A DNA stretch of 54,651 nt from Candidatus Poribacteria bacterium (GCA_016215705.1 JACRIR010000197.1:1-54651), one strand, 5' to 3'; positions 43,550-53,110 are shown, counted from the stretch's first letter. Notes: a model not told the origin generated them from the letters alone. Numbers and translations are program-made.

Positions 43550-46500
43550 CTATGATTTGATCCTGGTATGAGACTCATTGGTCTCAACCGTGTCTTGCAC
43601 TTGTCGCAGCATCAGCGTGGCATACTCGTTTCCCGCGTCGCAGCACAAAGCCTTGTCAGTCTGCTTCCGCGCAGAGCCCGCGACAATTCCTACCTTGAGG
43701 AATTGGGCAGAAGTCAAGTCGCCCTTTATACGAATTCTCACAGCCACAACTTCCCCGCAACGCGGGAAATCCGTCGGATAGGCTCTGCCTTCGCTGTAAA
43801 TCCTGTGGTCGTGCCGAAAGACGATTTGCCAATCTTCGTCGCAGAATTGAACGCTTGGGTGATAGTCCGGAGGTAATCGGTCGCTGAACCGCCAATAGTA
43901 GGTGATGAATCGCGCCTCTTCGGCAAGTTCCATGCCCTCGACAAAAACGGGAACCCTCTCACTGCTCAAGGTATAGCCAACCAGCGTAATTTTTCCGCCA
44001 AAGTCAACGTTACATGGAACCTCGGGAGTCAATGCCGCCAGGCGAGCGGACCATGCCTTTGACTGCGAGCCGGCAAGCTCACACAGGCGTACTAGAGAAG
44101 AAGCATGCGCAGGAAGAATCTCAACAGCCTTGCCATAAGCGTCGATAGCGTCATCTTTCCGTCCCATCTTCTCGAATCCCATCCCGAGATAGTGCCATAT
44201 GAGATGTTTCTGCCGCCACAGGCGCACTGTTTCGTCGTGTCGAGCCGCGAGAGCGCCGAGAATGGCTGTCCCTTCTTCTTCCCGACCACCCAGAATCGCC
44301 CCGGCGCCACGAATAAAGTCGGCTGTGAGTTTGTCAGAATCTGTGCGCAATGCCACGGTGTTAAGGATTCTCCTGGCGCGATCATATTCGTCGGCTGATA
44401 GCCGCGAGTTATTGATGACTAATCGATAAAGGTGGTCTATTGATGCGTTCCATTGCGGGGCGTCGTCAAACGCACCCGCCGCGGAGGAGAGCTCGGCGGC
44501 CCCAAACAGAGCCTCAGAATTCGCCCAGTCCTGGCGCAAAACGCTTAAATACTCGCGCATCGCTTCTCGGTTGCGTCCGCGTCCCCTGAGACGACGCGCC
44601 TCCGCAATCTCATCGACAAGCCGCTGGCGCAGAAGGGCCTGGTGCTCCGAAGCCGCCTCTTCTCGCGCCTGCCAATCGCCCAATATGCCAAAGACTGCAC
44701 AGCGCCTCCGCGCGACTGAAAGCTTGATTTGGAGAGGGGCACGGTTATCATAACCGCGCGCGCCCTTGAGCGAGGGCGCTGCCTCATAGTCGGCGAAGAC
44801 CACGCTCCTGAAGAAATGCGGCCGCCACGCCGGAAACCCCGTTGGCTGCGGCCCGAGACGTTGAGCGTCCGCCAACTCCTCTATTACTTCGAGACATGCA
44901 ATGACGCCCTCCCAATCGCCCATATCCCAAAGGATACTGCACAGGCGTTCATAAGCCCCCTGTGTTTTGGGGGTCACGGAGAGCAGGTCTATGTCGCTGC
45001 CGGCGAATGCCCGCTTTGGGGGCCCGATCTCATTCGCGAATGTGGATGTGCCTCCGTTTGCGACAAACGAATACACCCGGTCGGCATAATCCGGATCGGA
45101 GCGCAATGCGGCTCGAAAATACTTACGGGCCATGTCCACTGGGTCCTCCTCGAGGCCATGCCGCCGGCCGACGTTCCCGGCGAGCATGAGTTGACCGGCA
45201 TCGAAAAGTATAGCGGGCTTGTTGGGCGCAAAGGCCACCCCTACTTCCGCTCGATGCGCGGCCTGTTCCGACGTCTGATTGAGTTCGCCAAACACGCGGC
45301 CAAGCGCCAAATGATACCGGGCTACGGTTGGAGCGCCATCGATTGCGCGCCTCAAGAAGTTCTCCGCCTGCAAGAGCAATGGCCGGCGCTGGTCGTGCAA
45401 CTGAGGAGTCAGGCTCTTCACGAGAGCAAACACGACCTTCTCCATTTGGCTTGTGTCCTCTTGCCCTTCTGCCGACGCGAGCAGCGGCGCTCTCTTCGCC
45501 GCTTCCTGCGTCGCTATTTCATCAGCGCGTCTGAGCGCATTGTCAGCGGAATAATAGAGGTAGCGGGGATTGCGAGGATCCAGATCCACCGCGTTTCTTA
45601 GGAACACTCGACTCCGTTCCGCGGGACTGCTTGGTAGAGAAAGGGCCCCATTCAGTTTCGGATTTTGGACTTTAGACTCTCTTAGGAGGCCGTTTCCCGT
45701 CTCCCCATTTCCCGGTTTTCCAGTTTCCCCGCTACTCATGAGAAAGAAGTAGTCATCCGGCCCTTCTTCCGGAAACGCGAGCGCCAGATACTGATTGAAA
45801 TAGACGTCCGCCACCGCGTTTCTGAGAAGAGGGCGTGAAGCAAATGCGGCAAGGGCGAGCACAAACACCGCCGTGGCAACTCGAATCGGGCGTGGGCCAA
45901 GCGGCAGAATCCAGCGCCCTGCGATGGAGGATGAATCTTCCCCCCTCCTTGGAATGCGGGGAACCGCCAATGCAAGGCCGGCCACTGTCGCAAATATGAT
46001 TCCGTTCGACGTTATCTTGCTGAGGTTATAGTCAACAAAACTGTGAAGCAGCATCGCTGAAGCGCCAAGCGAAGCGCCAAGCGCGACCCATCGCTTAAAC
46101 GGATCTTCTGTTCGCATGGCGGAGCGGAAAGAACTTGCCGCGAGCCAGAAACTGCCGATAGCAAGCACGACTCCGCCCGCGATACCCGTTTCACAGAATA
46201 CTTGCAGCCAGTCGTTGTGCAGGTAATCCGCCCATGCGTCGCCAAACCGAGGAGATTGATACGCGGGGAAAACCGTCCCGAAGGACCCCAACCCCGTCCC
46301 GAAGAGCGGATAATCGCGAATGAGAGTGAGCGCGCTACGGGCAAGGTCCGCGCGGTCGATCCATGATGTGGATTGACCATTCACCGCATCCTCGATGCGA
46401 CTGATCGCCACTTCCATCCCGATGCCGGCGGCAACAAGGAACATTGCGCCCACAATTAGGAGCACCGCAAGCGTGTAGCGGCGGAATCCGGACCCGGCTG

Positions 46501-47389
46501 CGAGAAAAAGAACAAAACCTATGAGAGAGATAAACAGACAAATGCCCCCCGCCCGCGAAAGCGAGAAGAAAACTGCGGCAAGCATGACGACGGAGAAAGC
46601 TGCGATGATTACTTGCTGGTAGACAGTAGAAGAGGAAAGCGCCAGGACAATGCGCTGTCGAAAGGGGATTCCCCTGAACCGAGTCCTCATTCTTTTTTCA
46701 GGTCGACCCCCAATTCCTACGAGTAGTCCAAGCAAAACAGGGATCACCATCTCCAGCAGACCGGCAAAGTGGTTCTTATTGTGAAAAGTGCCGGTGACAG
46801 CTTCCAGATGGTATTGCCGGAGGACCCAGAAAATGTGTTTGTGTCCGGAGAACTGTTCGGCAAAACCGTAAAGCGCCTCAAATGAGCCCACTGCCGCCAG
46901 CGCGAGGACTATTCCAACTGTTTGCCGGCGCGTGCGTGTAAAATTGGCGACAACAAAGAACACAGCCATCAGCGTGGCCACACGAACGATTTCCATTCCG
47001 GTAGCGTAAGGAAAGAGCGATAGGGTCCTTGCTTGTTCCGATGCGGGATAGTCCGTAATGGCTTGGCAATATACCCGCCATGTGCTTGGAGATATGCTGT
47101 TGAGAACGTCGGGTGAGAAAGGCGTGAGTTGGAATAGCGCCGTCCCCAGGAAAAGCAGAAGAAACCCCCAAGCGGGACTTCGGATGACACTCACGCTGCC
47201 GCGCCATGCGCCTTGCGCCAGCCAGCAGACCATAAGCAAGAGTCCAAGGAAAGCAAGCGAAAATCTCGCCCACGGCGCCACTCCTCCTAGTGCAAGCGGA
47301 GGAAGCGTTATCATGGCGATCAGGATAGCTTCGATTAGTATGTCGAATTCGTCGGCGCGCCGGCGCTCTTTCTTGTATCCTTCAGACAT
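43550..47389 (-). CDS. Giant O-antigen ligase/polymerase fused to TPR repeats and a C-terminal beta domain
   Basis: A 1279-residue protein. Residues 1-520 have about 12 transmembrane helices with Wzy/WaaL-family motifs (TGTFHNKNHFAGLLEM, LFGTGLGSFGTVFPAY, HNDWLQVFCETGIAGG). A linker at about 548-590 (GKPGNGETGNGLLRESKVQNP) is encoded by 7- and 8-base periodic DNA (45654-45730). Residues about 590-1120 are degenerate TPR helices (FLRRAIDGAPTVARYHLALG, DAIDAYGKAVEILPAHASSL). The last 150 residues form a beta-rich domain (ITLVGYTLSSERVPVFVEG, ITYYWRFSDRLPPDY) like those attached to some membrane glycosyltransferases. It probably polymerises or ligates glycan in the periplasm, with the TPR part organising partners. 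Such triple fusions are uncommon. Confidence 0.85.
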   Translation of the reverse strand: MSEGYKKERRRADEFDILIEAILIAMITLPPLALGGVAPWARFSLAFLGLLLMVCWLAQGAWRGSVSVIRSPAWGFLLLFLGTALFQLTPFSPDVLNSISPSTWRVYCQAITDYPASEQARTLSLFPYATGMEIVRVATLMAVFFVVANFTRTRRQTVGIVLALAAVGSFEALYGFAEQFSGHKHIFWVLRQYHLEAVTGTFHNKNHFAGLLEMVIPVLLGLLVGIGGRPEKRMRTRFRGIPFRQRIVLALSSSTVYQQVIIAAFSVVMLAAVFFSLSRAGGICLFISLIGFVLFLAAGSGFRRYTLAVLLIVGAMFLVAAGIGMEVAISRIEDAVNGQSTSWIDRADLARSALTLIRDYPLFGTGLGSFGTVFPAYQSPRFGDAWADYLHNDWLQVFCETGIAGGVVLAIGSFWLAASSFRSAMRTEDPFKRWVALGASLGASAMLLHSFVDYNLSKITSNGIIFATVAGLALAVPRIPRRGEDSSSIAGRWILPLGPRPIRVATAVFVLALAAFASRPLLRNAVADVYFNQYLALAFPEEGPDDYFFLMSSGETGKPGNGETGNGLLRESKVQNPKLNGALSLPSSPAERSRVFLRNAVDLDPRNPRYLYYSADNALRRADEIATQEAAKRAPLLASAEGQEDTSQMEKVVFALVKSLTPQLHDQRRPLLLQAENFLRRAIDGAPTVARYHLALGRVFGELNQTSEQAAHRAEVGVAFAPNKPAILFDAGQLMLAGNVGRRHGLEEDPVDMARKYFRAALRSDPDYADRVYSFVANGGTSTFANEIGPPKRAFAGSDIDLLSVTPKTQGAYERLCSILWDMGDWEGVIACLEVIEELADAQRLGPQPTGFPAWRPHFFRSVVFADYEAAPSLKGARGYDNRAPLQIKLSVARRRCAVFGILGDWQAREEAASEHQALLRQRLVDEIAEARRLRGRGRNREAMREYLSVLRQDWANSEALFGAAELSSAAGAFDDAPQWNASIDHLYRLVINNSRLSADEYDRARRILNTVALRTDSDKLTADFIRGAGAILGGREEEGTAILGALAARHDETVRLWRQKHLIWHYLGMGFEKMGRKDDAIDAYGKAVEILPAHASSLVRLCELAGSQSKAWSARLAALTPEVPCNVDFGGKITLVGYTLSSERVPVFVEGMELAEEARFITYYWRFSDRLPPDYHPSVQFCDEDWQIVFRHDHRIYSEGRAYPTDFPRCGEVVAVRIRIKGDLTSAQFLKVGIVAGSARKQTDKALCCDAGNEYATLMLRQVQDTVETNESHTRIKS
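45654..45730. repeat. Periodic phrase DNA inside the polymerase/TPR gene
   Basis: Four heptamers (agtttcg, gattttg, gacttta, gactctc; 45654-45681) are followed after nine bases by five octamers (cgtttccc, gtctcccc, atttcccg, gttttcca, gtttcccc; 45691-45730). Both lie in frame in the linker between the membrane domain and the TPR domain. The heptamer type recurs in intergenic DNA, for example gtccaaa/atccaaa at 226-239 read on the other strand. Confidence 0.75.
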
Positions 47390-47428
47390 TGGGGCTCACT
47401 TTGTTTCTCGCTCCCCGACCTGAAACAA

Positions 47429-48232
47429 CTAGCAGGTTCTCCCGCTCCTGACCGTCCACCCCCATGACAGTCTCTTTCTCCTATCAGTGTTCGGCTTTCT
47501 CGGTTCCGGCAAATTGATATATTCACCGGCAAGTATCCTCAACGGACGGTGAAAGAGAATATCTTCGACTTCCTCGGGCGGCAGAAGTTTTTGCATACGC
47601 GCGGCTGCTTGAGACAGTCCTGGCGGGCGACCATGAATCGAGTGCGCATCGCTTGCAACGAGATGCGCCAAGCGCCCGGATATGAGCGCAAAGGCGCACT
47701 TCTGAGGACGGTCACCAAGATCGCCGGTTATGCTGGCAGCGGTCAATTGAACCATGTTGCCGGCTTCAACGAATTCGATCATTACAGATGGGTCTTCCTG
47801 CACATCCAGTATCCTCTCGGGATGCGAGATTATCGGCGTAATTCCCAAGAGCTGAATCGAGAAGAGCAACTGCGACAAGCCCATCGGCAGCACGTCTTGC
47901 GGCAACTCCACCAAGAGATATTTTCCGGAGTTGCCTAAGGTCATGACCAAGCCTTGACGCAGAAGCCCATCAAGATCGGGAACAACACGCACGTCCGCGC
48001 CCGGTCTGATTGTCAGGCGAACATTTTCAGCCTGAAGACGCCGCTGCAAAAGGGCTACACCCCTAAGAATGTCCTCGCGGGTTACATTGTATGCGTCGTT
48101 GAACATGTGAGGCGAAACCACGATTGCAACCGCGCCGTCCTCAGCCGCCATGCGACACATGGCAAGGGATTCTTCCATATGGACAGGACCGTCATCCAGA
48201 CCCGGCAAAATATGAGTATGAATGTCAATCAC
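47429..48232 (-). CDS. CpsB/YwqE-type tyrosine-protein phosphatase (PHP family)
   Basis: A 267-residue metal-dependent phosphatase of the PHP fold: MIDIHTHILPGLDDGP (His5 and His7), VVSPHMF, ISHPER and LVASDAHS supply the metal ligands. Members dephosphorylate the tyrosine cluster of the partner BY-kinase and so control chain length and export. The gene follows the Wzc-type kinase by 18 bp, the expected pairing. GTG start with aggtg upstream. The last 25 residues (PNTDRRKRLSWGW) are basic and not part of the fold. Confidence 0.92.
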   Translation of the reverse strand: MIDIHTHILPGLDDGPVHMEESLAMCRMAAEDGAVAIVVSPHMFNDAYNVTREDILRGVALLQRRLQAENVRLTIRPGADVRVVPDLDGLLRQGLVMTLGNSGKYLLVELPQDVLPMGLSQLLFSIQLLGITPIISHPERILDVQEDPSVMIEFVEAGNMVQLTAASITGDLGDRPQKCAFALISGRLAHLVASDAHSIHGRPPGLSQAAARMQKLLPPEEVEDILFHRPLRILAGEYINLPEPRKPNTDRRKRLSWGWTVRSGRTC

Positions 48233-48250
48233 CAGCGCACCTGAAATCCT

Positions 48251-50566
48251 TTATCCTTTTCTTACTTTCAGCCGTTCAAGAGCTTCCCGGCACATTCTCT
48301 TCGTCGAGTCGCTCGCAAGCGCGGCGGATTTTCGAATTCGGGCATACGGGGCAACTGCAAGCGGACGCTCAAGACTGCGCCGCGATTTGTGGCGCCGGCG
48401 CTTGTGTGTTCCATCACCATCATCGTCATCGGCGCCGTAACCATAGCCATAGTAATCGCCATAGTAGTAGCTATGATATGTGCCCCGTGGCACATCGGCA
48501 TTATTCAGCACAATCCCGAGCACCCTGCTCTGCGTTTCGACAACGATGTCTCTGGCCCTGGACAACAACTCCTTCTGAGTGGAGAAACTGCGCACAACCA
48601 TAACTATATTCCGGACATGCTGGGAGAGCACGGCTGCATCGGTAACGCTTACAAGAGGAGGAGTGTCAAACACCACCACATCAAACTCTTTATCCATCTC
48701 CTCAATGAGACTCTTCATGCGCGGGTTGTTCAGTAGCTCCGCCGGATTCGGCGGCAAAGGCCCGCACGTCAGCAGCTTGAGCCCATCAATCCCCGCCACG
48801 GGCTGAATGGCTTCGCGCAGGCCCGACACCCCTTCGCCCGCCAGGAGGTTGCTTAATCCCGGACTGGAGGGCGCCGAAAATATCTTGTGGAGCCGCGGCT
48901 TCCTCATGTCGGCGTCAATGAGAATCACTCGCTTTCCGGTTTGCGCCATCATGACTGCGATATTCACGCTACTCAAGGATTTGCCTTCCCCTCGAGACGC
49001 GCTGGTTACCAGAACGTTCTTGAGACTCCCGTTCATTCCGGAAAAAGCGAGCGCAGTGCGAATTGAGCGAAATGCTTCGGCCACGGGAGACCGCGAGTCT
49101 CTCAGCAAATGCAGTTCTGGCGGAGCTTGTCCGACTCCACCCGCGTCGTCTTCTTCAATTGCGGGAACATACCCGATCACGGGAACCCCAAAGAGCGACT
49201 CCACGTCATCCTTGGTCTTAATCGTTGTATCAAGATACTCCACGAAGAAACAGAGCCCTAAGCCGAGCGACAGGCCTACAAAAGATGCCAGCATGAGTGA
49301 GAATGCTTTCCGCGGCTTCACAGGTTTGGCCGGGACACGCGGATGGGTGATAATGAAGATATTGTCCCCTTTGGAGCCGGCCGCAGTGGCGATTTCTATT
49401 TCCTCGATTCTTTTGGCGACTGCATTGTAGGTTTTGCTCAGAGTTTCGGATTCATCAGTAAGGACTTTGTACTGGACAGCGATCTTGTTGAAGTCCATTA
49501 CTTCCTCTTCTTGCTTCTTCAACTCGGCGCGCAACTGGCGCTCTTGCCTGAGCGCGCGATCGTATTCGGACTTGACAGAGCCGAGTATGCTGAGCATTTC
49601 CGTCTCGGTCTTCTCCTTTATGGCGTCCAGCATTGCCTGGGCCGCTTTCACTTCCGGATGGTTGGGACCGAACGATTTACCCAGGTCGCTAAATCTCTGT
49701 TTCGTCTTTATGTATTCAAGCTTCAAATCACGGATAGTCTCGCTGCGGGCGATCTCGGGCAAATTCTCCACTTTGATGTCTCCCCGCAGAGCACGCTCAA
49801 TAGACCGATAGTCGCTCTCCACTTCGATACGTTTCTTCTCGACATCGATCAGGTTCTTGTTGATCTCCTTCAAACGCTCAACGACGATGTTCTGCGTCTT
49901 TTCCAGGGATACCATGTTGTATTTGACCATGAATTTCTGGAGCTCATTCGCCTTCGTTTCCACTTGCGGCCGTAGCTCCTCGTTCTTCTGTCGCAGGGCT
50001 TCAAGACCCTCGCGTGTTACCCCAAGCGCTCTGTTGCGATAGTCGGAAATATATCCTGTGACGAGAAAATTCAGAACACGGGCCGCCAATTCCGGATCCT
50101 TCCACTCGAAGGTCACTGCAGCCAGCCTCGAACGGCGCGCCGGAACCACGGAGAACAGCTTAGCAAACGCTTCAATCGGCTCTTTCTTGTCCCGGAACTC
50201 CTCCATGTCGCCAAAATGAAACTCCTCAAACGTTCTCTCGAGAATTGGTCGGCAGACAATCAACTTGTACTGGGTCTCCAGGAATTCCTGATTTGCCAAA
50301 TGGCCGCCCGCTTCTCCAAGAGTGGGATCGTAGACCTCCTTGAATTCCGTCAGGTTTACCTTGGCCGGCTCTATCAAGAGCAAACTTTCGGCGCGATAAA
50401 TCGGGGCCCTAACAAAAACCCATACGGCAACGCTCAATACCACCAGCGCGAACACGGAGATGGGAATCCATCGTCGCACGCTGACCACCCTCAAATAGTC
50501 CTTCAGGTGCAGACTGATTTCGGACGGACGTATCCATGGCGCTGCTGAGTGGTTATTCATTGCCAC
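48251..50566 (-). CDS. wzc: Wzc-like polysaccharide co-polymerase and BY-kinase
   Basis: A 771-residue inner-membrane protein. There is a TM at about residues 35-55, a long periplasmic coiled-coil region (about 180-390), a second TM at about 415-435, then a cytoplasmic tyrosine autokinase with Walker A SASRGEGKS (about 525), Walker A' LIDADMRKPRL (about 549) and Walker B VVFDTPP (about 632). The tyrosine cluster YHSYYYGDYYGYGYG lies at about 697-712 and is followed by a DDDDGDG stretch and a basic tail of about 55 residues; in Wzc of enterobacteria the cluster is at the very end. It controls polymer length and export together with Wza. GTG or ATG start at the same site. Confidence 0.95.
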   Translation of the reverse strand: MAMNNHSAAPWIRPSEISLHLKDYLRVVSVRRWIPISVFALVVLSVAVWVFVRAPIYRAESLLLIEPAKVNLTEFKEVYDPTLGEAGGHLANQEFLETQYKLIVCRPILERTFEEFHFGDMEEFRDKKEPIEAFAKLFSVVPARRSRLAAVTFEWKDPELAARVLNFLVTGYISDYRNRALGVTREGLEALRQKNEELRPQVETKANELQKFMVKYNMVSLEKTQNIVVERLKEINKNLIDVEKKRIEVESDYRSIERALRGDIKVENLPEIARSETIRDLKLEYIKTKQRFSDLGKSFGPNHPEVKAAQAMLDAIKEKTETEMLSILGSVKSEYDRALRQERQLRAELKKQEEEVMDFNKIAVQYKVLTDESETLSKTYNAVAKRIEEIEIATAAGSKGDNIFIITHPRVPAKPVKPRKAFSLMLASFVGLSLGLGLCFFVEYLDTTIKTKDDVESLFGVPVIGYVPAIEEDDAGGVGQAPPELHLLRDSRSPVAEAFRSIRTALAFSGMNGSLKNVLVTSASRGEGKSLSSVNIAVMMAQTGKRVILIDADMRKPRLHKIFSAPSSPGLSNLLAGEGVSGLREAIQPVAGIDGLKLLTCGPLPPNPAELLNNPRMKSLIEEMDKEFDVVVFDTPPLVSVTDAAVLSQHVRNIVMVVRSFSTQKELLSRARDIVVETQSRVLGIVLNNADVPRGTYHSYYYGDYYGYGYGADDDDGDGTHKRRRHKSRRSLERPLAVAPYARIRKSAALASDSTKRMCREALERLKVRKG

Positions 50567-50599
50567 AATTCATCCTTTCGCGCAGATGCCTCAAATCAA

Positions 50600-51733
50600 T
50601 TAGAAAGTATATCCAACGTTAAAAATGTATTTGAAGCCGTCCATGACATCGAGGAATGCCTTCTTGCCCGGCGTTTGCCTGACTTCGATCACGTCATTCG
50701 GCGCAAGGTAGAAATTCGGCGACTTGCCTTCCGAGATCGCAATGAAGTCGAGTGGGATGATGGACTCGCCGCCGGACACATATCGCCTGAGGACGCATGA
50801 GCGGGGTGAGGCCTCGGGATTCTTGAATCCTTTTGCAAACGCAAGACCCTCCAGGACGGTCATGGGTTTCTTAAGCGGGAAACTGCCGGGTTCTCGCACA
50901 TACCCCAACACGGAAAACCTCTTTGCTTCCGGAACGTTGACGACGTCCCCGTCGCATAACACAGCGTTAAGGGCAAGGTTTCCGGTCTCCATAAGTTCAT
51001 AGAGATCGATAGCGATTACCTCCTGGTTCGAAGCCGGTGGGGGGTCCGCCATCGACGGCAGTGTAATTGCGCTGACCAGCGTTTCGGTTCCAGATCCGCC
51101 GGATTCCTCCGAGCGCTTTGCCAGCAATCCTTCGGCGCCTGGAGCGGAAGTCGCGCTCCGTGTGCGAACTATGTACACCACGTATCCGGCCTTCTCATTC
51201 GGACCTCCTGAGAGAGAAAGAATGTCCAGTAACGTCGTGACATTCTGACGCAGTGTATAGACCCCCGGGTCCACGACGGAGCCGACGACAGCGATTTTCT
51301 TGCTCCTGAACTCCTTTACGGTTACACTCACGCGGGGTTCCATGATGAACCCACCGTTAACCAGGCGGCTCTCGACCTCCTTCTTCACTTCAGCCACTGT
51401 CAGCCCCCGCGCCACGACGTCGCCGATCACGGGTAATGAAACAACTCCGCTCTCGGCTACCCGCGTTTCTACCGTTTTGGTCTCCTCCCTGAGCTCCCAC
51501 TCGAAGATCGTCACGTCGAGGACGTCCTCCGGACCGATTCGGTAGTCTTCCGACCGCTCCGACAGCATTTTCTGGGTATCCAGCGCCCGCAACCGGCTCG
51601 CTTCGTCTGTGAAAGAAACATATCGGGTCGTTGCCACAACACCAGGATTCTGCGCGCGTGTCGCCACACATCCCGATAGCAAGCCGGACGATACGGCGCA
51701 CATCAAGACCAGCCTCAGCAAATCCTTCCTCAC
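50600..51733 (-). CDS. wza: Wza-like polysaccharide export lipoprotein (SLBB domains)
   Basis: A 377-residue outer-membrane lipoprotein: the signal peptide ends in LLSGC (lipidated Cys22). A Poly_export domain follows (YRIGPEDVLDVTIFEWEL ... VTVKEFRSKKIAVVGSV), then two SLBB-type segments (PGVYTLRQNVTTLLDILSLSGG; PGSFPLKKPMTVLEGLAFAKG). The C-terminus DGFKYIFNVGYTF ends in an aromatic residue, as in outer-membrane proteins. It forms the export channel that docks with Wzc, encoded 33 bp downstream. GTG start at 51733 after aaaggtgaga. Confidence 0.93.
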   Translation of the reverse strand: MRKDLLRLVLMCAVSSGLLSGCVATRAQNPGVVATTRYVSFTDEASRLRALDTQKMLSERSEDYRIGPEDVLDVTIFEWELREETKTVETRVAESGVVSLPVIGDVVARGLTVAEVKKEVESRLVNGGFIMEPRVSVTVKEFRSKKIAVVGSVVDPGVYTLRQNVTTLLDILSLSGGPNEKAGYVVYIVRTRSATSAPGAEGLLAKRSEESGGSGTETLVSAITLPSMADPPPASNQEVIAIDLYELMETGNLALNAVLCDGDVVNVPEAKRFSVLGYVREPGSFPLKKPMTVLEGLAFAKGFKNPEASPRSCVLRRYVSGGESIIPLDFIAISEGKSPNFYLAPNDVIEVRQTPGKKAFLDVMDGFKYIFNVGYTF

Positions 51734-51879
51734 GTTCTCACCTTTTCAGTAATGCGAGACCACTTCGATGAGTAGACACGAACATCAAAAGCCCGGCATA
51801 GCCACAACCAATGTGTCTGACATCAGATTACGCTCGCGAATATTGAGAAAGAAGTGAAGAGAATCCCATCGTGGCCAGG

Positions 51880-52389
51880 TTACGGACTGACCGTATGACT
51901 GCTGCCGCCACCACCGCCACCGGAAGCTGCGGCGGCAATCCCGGCGACAACGGCCACAACGACACCGCCCACGAGCACTGGCGACACGGTATATGCTTGT
52001 TTCACTCCGGCAGTCTCGGGAATAACCACCTTCATCTCGGACGATTCAGCCTGTTCCTGCAAAGCAAGCTTTAAATCATAGTTGTACTTATCACCAACGG
52101 AAAGAGTGTAGTTGCCCGCCTCCAACTTTTTGAAGCTGAACTTCCCAACCTTGTCCGTGATGTCCTTGGCGACAGTGGCGCCGTTCTTGTCGAGCACCCG
52201 TACCGATATTTTGGGCAAGGGTTTCCCCGCTGTGTCAACTAAGGTTCCTTCCAAGGCCCCGGGTTTCAGGATCAATACCTCGTCTCCCGCAGATGCAGCT
52301 TGCACGATTCCCGGCGATGCCAGAGGATAAATCATGATGCTAAGAACCAGCAGAATGGAGATGCAGCCACTCAACCTCTTTGTCCTCAT
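51880..52389 (-). CDS. Exported carboxypeptidase-regulatory-like domain protein
   Basis: A 169-residue secreted or membrane-anchored protein. The N-terminal signal (LSGCISILLVLSIMIYPLASP) contains a Cys, but the residues around it (SGCI) come too early for a typical lipobox cleavage. Residues about 45-110 form a prealbumin-like CarboxypepD_reg fold (LEGTLVDTAGKPLPKISVRVLD ... FKKLEAGNYTLSVGD). A C-terminal hydrophobic helix (LVGGVVVAVVAGIAAA) is followed by a Gly/Ser tail. It lies between an unknown exported protein and the Wza gene, so a role at the cell surface in polysaccharide attachment or export is inferred. A 146-bp spacer follows before wza. Confidence 0.72.
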   Translation of the reverse strand: MRTKRLSGCISILLVLSIMIYPLASPGIVQAASAGDEVLILKPGALEGTLVDTAGKPLPKISVRVLDKNGATVAKDITDKVGKFSFKKLEAGNYTLSVGDKYNYDLKLALQEQAESSEMKVVIPETAGVKQAYTVSPVLVGGVVVAVVAGIAAAASGGGGGGSSHTVSP

Positions 52390-52510
52390 CTTCGTTCCCC
52401 TTTAGGTATGTTTCCCCAGTTCCATTCTCCCTCGAACTTCCTGCGAACCGAAACAATTTATCTGCATACCAATATCCGCCCTTCACATCACCTCCTCCAC
52501 ACGACCTGCT

Positions 52511-52972
52511 CTACCGAAGTTCAATCCCGAAAAAATCCCGCTTGCCCTGTCGCATGAGGACCTCTTGTGCCATACTGGCAGCTTCAGCGAGCTCCTCGTC
52601 CGGTCTGCGCAGCTTTTCTTCCTCCAGCTTGGCCTCTTCTCGCCCTCTTTGCGTCTCAGCCGAAAGATATTTTTGATCCCTGATCCTCGAATCGGGAAGC
52701 TTGTTTGCGGATGCCTCGACCTTGTAATCCAACCGCGACTTGTCACGGGAGAAATCTTTCCGCGATGACTCCTGCACTTTCTTCTGCTCGTCCCGCCGAA
52801 TCATTCGTCGGATTTTCTGCCTATGTCCCCGGTCCTGTCGCAGACGCGCTGCCTCTGTTCGATTGATATCATTTGCTGCGGCAAAGGATGAGCAGAATAG
52901 GAACAGCAGCAGAATCAATGATCCTGTAGCAATGAGGACACGCCTGCCACCTGAATGCCACGACATCTTCAT
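52511..52972 (-). CDS. Exported, highly charged coiled-coil protein, unknown function
   Basis: A 153-residue protein with an N-terminal signal or anchor (VLIATGSLILLLFLFCSSFAAA). The rest is very rich in Arg, Lys, Glu and Asp (RRMIRRDEQKKVQESSRKD, REEAKLEEEKLRRPDEEL) and probably helical or disordered. I recognise no family. It is the first gene after the strong promoter at 53111-53138, so it is made at the head of the exopolysaccharide operon. Two starts are close together (Met1 and Met3). It could be a periplasmic partner of the export apparatus, but that is a guess from position. Confidence 0.6.
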   Translation of the reverse strand: MKMSWHSGGRRVLIATGSLILLLFLFCSSFAAANDINRTEAARLRQDRGHRQKIRRMIRRDEQKKVQESSRKDFSRDKSRLDYKVEASANKLPDSRIRDQKYLSAETQRGREEAKLEEEKLRRPDEELAEAASMAQEVLMRQGKRDFFGIELR

Positions 52973-53110
52973 CTGAAATCCCTTGAAGGTCTCTAATTAC
53001 ATTCGGAAGATTGCAAGCGTAAAGCGAAAACAACGTGACAGACCGACTAATCTTCGCCGTGAGCGATTGAATTTCCCTTCAAAGCATCAGATTAATCGTT
53101 CTGAAAGTCC

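Noticed and set aside
44729-45601. 290-codon plus-strand frame
   Set aside because: Antisense to the TPR part of the giant polymerase gene; no family features and no ribosome-binding site.
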